From contig JABHYY010000002.1 of assembly GCA_018653605.1 (NCBI GenBank), forward strand, positions 1 to 35,847: 35,847 nt of DNA, given 5' to 3'. Positions 23,001 through 35,000 of the stretch are shown here, in pieces. The stretch is from an archaeon (GTDB lineage Archaea; Nanobdellota; Nanobdellia; SCGC-AAA011-G17; GW2011-AR17). Position numbers and translations under genes: made by a program. Each line of letters opens with the position of its first letter. Position 1 is the stretch's first letter. Below the pieces are notes generated by a model, which was not told the DNA's origin, did no database searches, and saw only the letters and a list, made by a program, of their open reading frames with translations.

Positions 23001-26000
23001 TTCTTTAGAAATATTTCAAACTTAAGTTTGCAAAATGTCAATATAAAGAGTAATTTGAATTGGAGTTTAATAAATTTGAGTGTTGATAGTTTATCTAAAT
23101 TAAATGCTACTACAAAGGGTTATAATATTACAACTGGTCCAGGTGAAGGTACTACTGGTACTTATAATGAAGGTGCTGGTGGTGGTGGATATGGTGGAAA
23201 AGCTGGTAATGGTGAAACTGGCAAATCTGGTGGAAGTCATTTTGGTGATGCTTTAGTTCCTGTGAGATTTGGTTCTGGTGGAGGTTATTGTAGTCAGCCT
23301 AGTTGTAGTACTGGTAGTTCTGCTGGTGGTGCAATTATTCTAAGAATTACTGATACCTTTACTCTAAATGGTAGTGTTAGTGCTGATGGTGAAGCTGGTA
23401 CTACTTTTCAAACTTTTTATGCTGGTGGTGGTGGTTCTGCTGGATCTATTTTTGTTAATACTAGTATTTTTAGGGGAACTGGTAGTTTTAGTGCAGTAGG
23501 TGGTACTGGTGGTGATAATAGTGGTGGTGATGGTGGTGGTGGTTCTGGTGGTCGTGTTGCTGTTTATTATGATAGTGTTGAAGATGTTGATATAACTACT
23601 AGTACTGTTGCTGGTGGTACTGGACCTGGTAGTGCTCAAGAAGGTGACCCAGGAACTTTAGGTTTTATTGATCGTGATGATAGGCACTTGACAATTTATT
23701 CTGGTTGGGAGTTTGCTAGTAATATGAATTATACTAATGTTAGTGTTTACAGTTCTTTGACTCGGATGAATAAGTCTATTAATATGAATGCTAGTAATTG
23801 GAATTCTTTGGGTGATTTTAACATGACTTGTTATGCTAACACTTATGATTTTACTCTAGATGTTGTAAATGATGCAAACTTTTCTCGTTCTGCAATTAAG
23901 AATTTGGGAAATGCTAACTTAGATTGTGATAATGTTTATGTTAATGCTACTGAAAGTGGTGTTGTTTTCATGGAAGATATTACAATTGAAGCTGGTGGTA
24001 ATGTTAGTTTAGACTTAGGTAATAATTTAGTATTGAATGATTCAAGTTTATTTTCTAATCGAGAGTTGCAATGGGTTTTCTTTAGAAACATTTCTAACTT
24101 AAGTTTACAAAATGTTCATATTAAAAGTAATATTAATCTAAGTTTGGTTAACTTTAGTGTTGATATTTTGTCTAAATTAAATTCTACTGGTAAAGGTTAT
24201 AATATGACTCTTGGTTCTGGTCAAGGTGGTGATGGTGGTTATAGGGATGGCGGTGGTGGTGCTGGTTATGGTGGGATTGGTGGTACAAGTTGGGGTGGAA
24301 GTGGTAATAGTCCTGGTGGTAGTCATTTTGGTGATGCTTTAGTTCCTGTTAGGTTTGGTTCTGGTGGTGGTTATTGTAGTCAAGGAGCTTGTAATAAAGG
24401 TAGTGCTGGTGGTGGTTCAATAATCCTGAGAGTTAGTGATACTTTTACTTTGAATGGTACTGTTGATTCTAATGGTGAAAAAGGTCATTTTACTGGGAGT
24501 GATTATACTGGTGGTGGTGGTTCTGGTGGTTCTATTTTTGTTAATGCTAGTGTTTTTAGAGGGATTGGAAACTTTAGTGCTGTTGGTGGTTCTGGTGCTG
24601 ATAATAGTAATTCTGATGGTGGTGGTGGTTCTGGTGGTCGTGTTGCTGTTTATTATGATAGTGTTGAAGATGTTGATATAACTGATAGTGTGGTAACTGG
24701 TGGTACTGGTCCTGGTAGTGCCCAGGATGGTGATCCAGGAACTTTAGGTTTTATTGATCGTGATGATAGGCACTTGACAATTTATGATGGTTGGGAGTTT
24801 TCAAGTAATATGAATTATACTAATGTTAGTGTTTACAGTTCTTTGACTCGGATGAATGCTTCTATTAATATGAATGCTAGTAATTGGAATTCTTTGGGTG
24901 ATTTTAACATGACTTGTTATGCTAACACTTATGATTTTACTCTAGATGTTGTAAATGATGCAAACTTTTCTCGTTCTGCAATTAAGAATTTTGGTTTAGC
25001 TAATTTAGATTGTGATAATGTTTATGTTAATGCTACTGAAAGTGGTGTTGTTTTCATGGAAGATATTACAATTGAAGCTGGTGGTAATGTTAGTTTAGAC
25101 TTAGGTAATGTTTTGACTTTAAACAATTCTGACTTGTCTCACAATAGAGAGTTACAATGGGTGTCTTTCCATAATGTTTCAAATCTTGTTTTCCAGGATG
25201 TTGATATTCTTGGAAATATTAATTGGAGTTTAGTTAATTTTAGTGTTGATAGTTTGTCTAGTTTGAATGCTACTGGTAAGGGTTATAATATGACAACTGG
25301 TCTTGGTCAAGGTGGTGATGGTGGTTATCGTTCTGGTGGTGGTGCCGGTGGTTATGGTGCTAAAGGTGGTAATGGGGAAGCTGGAGTTGCTGGTGGTGTT
25401 TCTTATGGTAGTTTTTTGATGCCTTCTGATTTTGGTTCTGGTGGTGGTTATTGTAGTCAAGGAGCTTGTAATAGAGGTAGTGCTGGTGGTGGGATTATTA
25501 TTTTTAATGTTAAGGATACTTTTGTTTTGAATACTACTGTTAGTGTTGATGGTGAAAAAGGTCATTCTACTGGGAGTGATTATGCTGGTGGTGGTGGTTC
25601 TGGTGGTTCTATTTATGTTAATACTAGTACTTTAAGTGGGGTGGGCGATTTTACTGCTTTAGGTGCTTCTGGTGGTGATACTACTTATGCTGATGGTGGT
25701 GGTGGTTCTGGTGGTCGTATTGCTGTTTATTATGAAACTTTAGAGTATATGAATATTACTGGAATTGGTTTAGCTAGTGGTAGTGGTCCTGGTGATGCTC
25801 AGGATGGTGGAGATGGGTCATTGTTTAAGTGTGATACTGTTCCTGGAGTTGGTTGTAATCCTTTATCTTCATCTGTGCTTTGGATTAGTTCTGTTAATGC
25901 TGATCAAAGAGTTGAGTATACAGTTAACCAAAGTATTGAAATTAATAAAACAATCACTACTTGGAATGCTACTGTTTTGCTTTGGAATGATAGTGCAAGT

Positions 26001-29000
26001 AATGTTACAACTTTAGCAATTTATAATACTTCAGGGTTAACTAGTTCTATCAATTATACTGTTGCTAACAATTCTATAGAATTTTCGGAGTCTCCAATGT
26101 TAACTTCTGCAGCTGGTAATATGGATTTATTTAATCTGAGTTTAGCTGCAGATCAGCAGGTACAAGTTCAAGAATTGGTTAGACCTGTTGTTAATTCAGT
26201 GAATACTTTCAATTCTTCAGGTGTTATGGTTAATGATGGTGTGTCTTTGAATTTTAATACTAATGTAACTTATAATCTATCTGTAACATCTGGTTCAAAT
26301 TCAATTTCTGCTGCATGGGTTGTTATTTGGAGTACTGTTGTTGATGGTGCTGAGTATGCAAATGAGTTGATGACTTTTGATGGAACAAATTATAGTGTTG
26401 ATATTTATATTAATAATTCACTTTATTCATTGGTTAATTATACTGTTTATTCTAATGATACTTTGAATTATATCTCTTCTCAGAATGGGAATTTTAGTTT
26501 GAGTCTTCCTCCTCGTTATGATGGGTCTACACTTTATGGTGCAAGCTTTATGGAAAATGTTACAATAAATTCTAATGTTACTGGAGTTGGTTTGGTTGGG
26601 GTTAATTTTACTATAACTAGGTATACTGATAATGTTAATATTTTGGATAATGTTGCTGCTGTTGTTAACTCTTCTATGTTGTGGAATTCTAGTTCTACTA
26701 ATTTAAGTCAATGTACTGAATATAATTATAGTGTTCTGGCTTGGAATAGTGGTGGTTTGACTTCAACTTCTTATGGTAATATAACTCTTGTTTGTGTTGA
26801 TGTTAATTTGAATTCTAGTTCAGTTAATGTAAATAGTAGTGTTGAAGTTACAGGTTCTTTTAATTTAACAAATGGTAGTGCTGTTTCTGCGAATGGTGTT
26901 GAAATATATTATAATGATGATTTGAAAAGTAATGCTGCTAATTGGTGGAATACTAGTTGGAAATATAGAACTAATGTTACTGTTAATACTGGTTATATGC
27001 CAAGAGGAAACAATACTTATGTTAAAAGAATTATTAATTTTAGTAGTTTAATGTCTGATGCTGGGATTAGTGGAACTTTAGATAATAAATCTATTAGGGT
27101 TGCTGATATGAATGGTAGAGAGATGGATTCTAATATCCTTAAGTGGATTGTTGTTAATGATACTGGTATGCTTCGTTGGAAGTTAACTACTAATGGTACA
27201 ATTAACAAAGGAGTAAATTATAGTTATTATATTTATTTTGATACTGTTCAGAATGGGTTGAAGGAATCTCCAACTTATAGTTTATCTAAAGAATTTTGGC
27301 TTTGTTCTGGTGCTGATTCTGGTAATGATCTTTACTATGCTTATTCAACTTATAATAGAACTTTGCCAAGTTCTTGGACTATATGGGATCCTCAATCAAG
27401 TAGTGAAAAAGATGAATCTACTATTGCTGACTTTGATAATGATGGTGATTATGATGTAATCTTTACTTCAGATGGTGCTAATTCTGCTTATGTTTATTCA
27501 AATGATGGTGATGCGAGTTGGAGCTTTACTTTGACTCAAACAATTACTAGTATTGATTATAATTGGAATGGTATTTGTGAGGGTGATTTTAATGAGGATG
27601 GTTGGTTGGATATTGTTATTAATGATGATAATTGTGTTATAAATTATTATCAAAATGATGGTGATGGAACCTTTACTTATAATTCAACAGCTGGAGATTG
27701 TGGTGGTGAGCCAAGGAAAATTGCTTGTGGTGATTTGAATGGTGATGATAATATTGATATTTTAGCTGGTGCTTATAGTAATGGTGGGTTGTACTGGATC
27801 CAAGGTGATGGTGATGGTACTTTTACTTCAATTGGTAATATTGCTGATTCTACTGCCCAAGGTGATGATTGGCATGGTGTGTGGTTGGTTGATTCTGATA
27901 ATGATGGTGATTTGGATGCCTATGGCCAGTCTAATAATGCTTATGCTGATTATTTTGCTAACAATGGAACTGGTGGTTATGCAAATGGTGTTGAGTTGAC
28001 TGATGGTGGATTGTTTGACTCAAGTCCATCTCAAAATGAGTGGGGTTCTGGTACTGTTGGTGATTATGATAACGATGGTGCAATGGATGTTACTGAGGGT
28101 AGTTGGACAAGTGGAACTTCTGATATGATAGTTTATTGGGGTAATAATAGTAAAAGTGATATTTTTAATAGCGGAAATCCTAGTGAAAAAAGTTCTTCAT
28201 CTGGAATGGCTGATTGGGAGATGTGGTGTGGTGGTAAGGATGCTATCCAAGGAATTAATATAAGTGTTGCTGCCGCTGTTGTGGATTCAAGTTATAAAAC
28301 AAATTCTTCTGCTGGGTTTAGTTATAATATTACTGTTGATACTGCAGGTGTTTTGCCTGTTAAAGTTAATACTACCTTTGCTGGAATTTATGGTTGGAGT
28401 TTTGCTAATATAGATGTTTATCAACAACCAGCTGTTAATACAGTTACATTTTTGGGAAGTAATAATTATGCAAACAATATTACTTTACAAGCAAATATTA
28501 GTGATGATAATTTAGTTGGAGTAAATTTTACAATTACAAGAAATGATGGTACAGTTGTTTTAAATAATCAGTTGGGTACAAATGGTACTGCAACTTCTTG
28601 GAATTCAACTTCTGTCAATCTTACTCAATGTGCTGAACATAATTATACTATTTATGCTTTGGATGCTCAGGGTTATAATGTAACTTCTTATGGAAACATT
28701 ACCCTGCTTTGTGTTGAATTGAATTTGAATGCTACTTCTGTTGCTTTGAATGGTAGTGTTTTGGTTTCAGGTATTATTAATTTAACAAATGGTACTGCTG
28801 TTGCTAATACTATTATTAACCTTTATTTGAATGAAAGTTTGCCAACTACAACTGTAGCTACTCATTCAGGTGGAACTATAACATCATATCTTGATGAGAA
28901 TAATACTAATTATAGTGTTCATACTTTTACATCAAGTGGATCATTTAATATTTCTGCCAATGTTACTGTTGAAGTTTTAGTTGTTGCTGCTGGTGGTGGT

Positions 29001-32000
29001 GGTGGTGGAACTATTGGTGGTGGTGGTGGTGCTGGTGGTTTAATTTATAATTCATCTTATCCTGTAACTGCTGAGACTAATTATGCTGTTACTATTGGTA
29101 GTGGGGGTAATGGTGGTGTTGGTTGGAATTATCAACCTAGTGCTGGAACAAATGGTGGAAATTCAGTTTTTAGTACATTAACTGCAGTTGGTGGTGGTGG
29201 TGGAGCAGGTCATACAACAGCACCTGTTATTGGTGGTTCTGGTGGTGGTGGTGCAAATAGTTATGGGACTGGTGCAGCTGGAACTGCTGGACAAGGAAAT
29301 TCTGGTGGGCTTGGTACTACAAATGATGGTGGTGGTGGTGGAGGTGCTGGTGCTAGTGGAACTAATTATGGAGCTGGAGGAGCAGGATTAAATTATTCAA
29401 TTAATGGTTCAAATGTTTATTATGCTGGTGGTGGTGGTGGTGGAGGTAGAGCTGGACCTGGTAGTGCTGATGCTGGTGGAATTGGTGGTGGAGGAGCTGG
29501 TTCATTAAATTCTGTATTAGCTACTGCTGGAACTCCAAATACAGGTGGTGGTGGTGGTGGTAGTGGTTATAATGGAGCTAGTTCATCAGTGCTTGGTGGT
29601 GGTGGTGGTTCAGGTATAGTTATAATTAAATACTTAACATCAGACTTGTCTACAGCAATTACAACAAATGCATCTGGTTGGTACACTTATAATTTAACTC
29701 TTAATACAACTGGTTTACAAACAATTAAAGTTAATACAACTTTTACTAGTTTGTATGGAGAAAGTTTTGCTAGTTTAGATGTTGTGCAAGCTCCTACTGT
29801 TACTTTAGGTAGTCCGGCTAATAATAATTTTTCAGTTGCATTGGAGTCAGTTTATTTTAACTGTTCTGTAATTGATGCTGATGGTGATTTAGCTAATGTT
29901 ACTCTTTATCATAATCTTGGTGGTACTTGGGGTTCAAATGGAACTCGAACTGTTTCTGGTAGTGCTAATGAAAGTATTTTTGTAGAGAATATTAAGAGTT
30001 TTACTTCAAGTAGTTTGAGAGATTCTAATTTTATTTGGAATTGTTATGCTCGGGATGGTACTAACCTTGTTGCTAGGGCGAGTAATGCTACTTTTGGTAG
30101 TTGGGATCTTGGTAATTATACTGATGATACTTTGTTAAATAGTAGTAGTTTGTTTTTAGGGTTAGATGATAATGATACTAAACAGGAAATTAGTTCTGAT
30201 TGGGTTAATACTACTGATTTAGTTTTATTGTATCATTTTAATAATGATAGTGGTTATAGTGAGAATGATCAGAAGAATGTTTCAAATTCTGTTTATGATT
30301 TTTCAGGTTTAGGTAATAATGGTAGTTTAGGTAATGTAACTAGTAGTACAAATCCTGTTTGGAATATTACTGGTAAATTGGGTGGTGGTTATAGTTTTGA
30401 TGGAAAGGATGATTATATTGATTTGGGATTAGATAATAGTTTAAAAGTTAGTTATGGTTATTCCATTTCAGCTTGGATTAATGCTCCTGCAATACCTAAT
30501 GATGCTTTGTGGGCTATTGTTAGTAGTCAAAAAGATTCTACAACTAATGGTGTATCTATTATTTTAGATGGTAGATCAAATCCTGATAGTCAAACTGCTC
30601 CTCGAAGACACATTCATTTTCAAACAGGAGATGGGACTTGGTATACTACAAATGTTAATGCAGTTGTGCCTACAAATGAATGGGTTCATATAGTAGCAAC
30701 AAGAGATGCAGGTGAAGATGGAAAAGTATATTATAATGGAATTTTGAAACCTTCTACTAGTGCGAATAGTTATTCTGGTGCAATAACTTTTACTAATAAT
30801 TGGCAGATTGGAAGACAAGCAGATAAGGCACGTCATTTTAATGGTTCTATAGATGAAGTTGGAATTTGGAATAGGACTTTATCTGCTGCTGAGATTTTAG
30901 AAATTTATGATAAGCAGAAAGGGATTTATCTTATTGATGGGAATTATACTTCTAGAGTTTTAGATGCTGGTAGGAATAGTACTTGGTTAAATGTAACTTG
31001 GGATGAAAATCTTCCTTATGGTGAAGAGTTGCCTTCTAATCAAGGTGTTGAAACAAGTTTGGGTGGGGTTAATATGACTGGTAATGTTTTACTTTATCAT
31101 TTTAATAATGATAGTAGTTTTAGTGAGAATGATCAGAGGAATGTTTCAAATTCTGTTTATGATTTTTCAGGTTTAGGTAATAATGGTAGTTTAGGTAATG
31201 CTAGTGCAAGTTCTAACCCTGTTTGGAATATTAGTGGTAAGTTGGGTGGAGCATATAGTTTTAATCGACATTTTATATATGCAAATACTGTCAGTCCTTA
31301 TCTTTCAGGGGATTTCACTTTATCTACATGGGTTCAATCTGAATCAAATACAGATGGACAATTTTTCGCTTCATTTAATACGCAGGCGGGTGGAAACACA
31401 CTTTTATTTGGAAGTTTAGGTGGGAAAAGTAATTTGTCTCTTTATGATACTGATGGTTGGGAACATACTAATAAGAGTTTTATTGATGGGAATTGGCATC
31501 ATGTAATGTTTATTCTTGATGCTGGTAATAGTGGAACTTTCTATCTTGATGGTGTCAATGTTTTTGATTATTCTACTTCTACTACTATTGGTTCTACAGA
31601 TTCTTTTTCCATAGGAATGGAATATGATTCTGCTAATCCAAGTAACTTTTGGAATGGTAGTATAGATGAGTTTGCAATTTGGAATAGAAGTTTAAGTAAT
31701 GCTGAGATTTTGAATGTGTATAAGAGAGGTGCTTTGAGATTGAATTTATCAGCTCGTTCTTGTGATGACTCCAGTTGTGTGGGAGAGTCTTGGACAGGTG
31801 TTGGTGGCAATGCAAGCTTTGAATCAATCAGTTTAGTGACAAATAGATACTTCCAGTATATGATGTCATATGAATCTGATGACACTTTGTATACTCCTGA
31901 GTTAAACTTGAGTAGTGTTGTTGTTGGTTATACTGTGTTGAATACTGCACCTCAAGTAACTAATGTTACTATGAATAGTACAAGTGGTTTTAATTACAGT

Positions 32001-35000
32001 AATTCTTCATTGCAAACTTATTGGAAGATTTGGGATGCTGATGGTGATTCTGAGAGTGCAAGTTGGACTTGGTGGTGGAAGGATGGTGTTAAGCAGAGTG
32101 CTTTAGAGAATGAGAGTTCTATTACTGCTAACAATTTGAGTAAGAATGAAAAATGGAATATGAGTGTAAGGTTGTATGATAGTTTAGATTGGAGTAACTG
32201 GAGTGGTAATGTTTCTGTTACTGTTGCAAACACCCCTCCTAATTATACTTTGTTAACTCCAACTGATGCTCAGTTGTTGCTTAGGAGTGTTTCTCCTTTA
32301 TTGAATGTAAGTTTTACTGACCCTGATTCAGATCCAATTAATGTAAGTTTCATTAATGATAGTGATGATGTAATTTTGTGTCAGGTTAACAATTCAAATA
32401 AAACTTCTGCTTGTGTTTGGAGTGACTTGAACCCTAACATGGTTTATTCTTGGTATGTAAACATTAGTGATGGTGATGAGGTTGTTCAAACTGACACTTT
32501 TAATTTTACACCAAACAATGAACCTGGTGTAAAAAATATGCGTTTGGAAATGGTAAATGCAAGTGCTATAAGGTTTGCTTGGGAAAATGAACCGGACATG
32601 TCTTGGGTTTCTTTGAGGATTGGTAGTGATATTTTGGAGTTGCGAAGTATTACTAGTAGTAATGATAACTGGACTGTTTACACTATTTACCCTGACCAGG
32701 AGTATGTCTTTGAATGGCAAACTGGTGATGATTTGTTGGCGCAAAGTGATTACCATAACTTTACATTTAAAACTTTTGGTTGGCATACAAACTTGACTAA
32801 CTTTACTTATAGAAGAGTTATGACTGTAAACCAAAGTAATATTACTACTGATGTTGAGAATTATGGTGTTAACATTACTTTGACTGAAGAAAATTTTGAA
32901 TATTCTGCTTCTGGTGTTTGGTACCCTAGTTTTAAAAGAATGAATTGGAGTAACAATCGTGACTTTAGGTTTGTTGATTACAAAGATAAAAATCTTTTGG
33001 CTTACAATGTTACTTATTGGAATGTTCCTGGTCGTGGTGGTGTTTCTGTTCAAACTTCTCCTAATGCAACTGCACAGGCTGGTGGTTGGGTTGACTTCAG
33101 TCAAGGGTCAGATGAAGATTGGGACACACAGATGACACCTAGTCCTTATGGTGAGTATTATTATAATTATACAATCCCTGTTGGTGCTAAGAATGGAAGT
33201 AAGTATAGAATTTATGATGGTGGTTGGGGTTGGGACTTGACTTTGCCTGTTGGTTGTTATGGTGGCACTGACTTACAGTTTAAGACTGCTTCAAATTATT
33301 CAAACACTGGTGTTAACACTTACTGTTGGAACAACACTGGTTCAGAGTGGGCTTTTGTTCGAAACAATGGTAATGTTTCTGCTTATGTTTATGAAGTGAT
33401 GATGACTTGGTTGTTTGATTGTGAAGTTCACATTACTGTTATGCCTCAACATTATAATGATACAAACCAAACTTATAATTCTGGTTTGGATACTGACTAT
33501 GATGTTAAGTTTTGGATGTACTATGGTAGTTTGAATGCTACTGATAATACTACAGTTTTAAGTCCGACTGGTATTTGGGGTAATGCAACTCACATTGCTG
33601 CTGAGACTGCAAGAGTTCTTGGTACACCTGCAATTTCTAATATTAATGATACTGTTGGTCGAACTTCAACTGGTACTAATATTAGTTGGGACACTGACCA
33701 GTCTTCTGACCATAGGGTTAGGTACTCTGACAACAAATGGTTCTTGAACTCTACCTGGCATTCAAGGAAAGTTAATAACAGTGAAACTTGTGAACATTTG
33801 TATGGTAATGATGAACAAACTGTGTTGATAAGTGCTTATGGTGATGATTATATCCAAACTTTGAATGTAAGTTGTGAGAATGCAAATTATAATTCTAATT
33901 ATACAATTAATGAAAGTGCAAATCCTGTGAGTATTGTATTTGCTGACTTGGATAATTCTACTTTCTTTAACTGGACTGTAAATTATACTTGGAACAGAAC
34001 ACAGTTAAGAGATAAGTTTAGTGCTGAGTATCAGTTGGAAAGTTTGCCTGGTAATGCAACTTATTATTATGAGATTAATGTTTATGGTCAGACTGCGAAC
34101 AACACTGATAATAGTACTTTCACTTTAGGTACTGCACCTTCAACTCCTGCCTTAACAATTTTGAATTACAGTGAAAATCGTTCTGGTAAACAAGCAACCA
34201 TTTGTGCAAACTTGACTAACTTGAATAGTGAGTCAGAAGTAAACTGTTCAATTCAGTATTGGAACCAAAGTTCTGTTGATTTTATGACAAGTAATATTAC
34301 AAATTTGAGTGCGATTGGTACTTACTGTTTTACTGTTGATGTTGAGTATGGTCAGAATTATACTTACAGAGCAAAAGGTCAAGCAAGTACAACTGGTTAC
34401 AGTTTAGAATATTTGAATGATTTCATGTTAATTCAAGAGTTCTTTGCTGGTAGTTATGTTGAAGATGATAATGATGATAGGAATAGACAATTTTGTCCTG
34501 ATGGTCCTGCTATTGAACCTTGTTATGAACAAACTGGTTATTTGGAAGGTAGTTTGCAGGAAGAGGATTGGATCTGGATTGAAACTAACCAGTCTAACAG
34601 AGGTAACTTGACTGTCAACTGGTGGAATGGTAGTGTTTGGACACCTTACAATATGACAAATGATGGTGACTCTGACATGCAATACTTGAAGTTAGAAGAC
34701 TTAGGTCCAAAGTTCCAAACTTTTTACATAACTAATGATAGTGATGACTTAGTTTTCAATTGGACAAAGCCAAGTCCAATTCACAGTCCTAAGCTTAACA
34801 GAACTGATGAGTCTAAGTATGTTTCTTTCAATGGAACCCCTGCTCCTGTTAATTATACTTTGTTATATTTCGATGCTAAGTATTACAATAGCAGTGCTTA
34901 CCAATGGTGTATGGCTGCACCTGGTGGAAACTTGTATGATTGTATGAGTATCCAATACTTTGGTGGTGGTCTTGAGGGTGGTTGGGGTCCTGAGTATTCT

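Noticed and set aside
22038-25840. Possible CRISPR or short tandem repeat array
   Set aside because: The period is about 1,080 bp and the repeats are in-frame protein domains.
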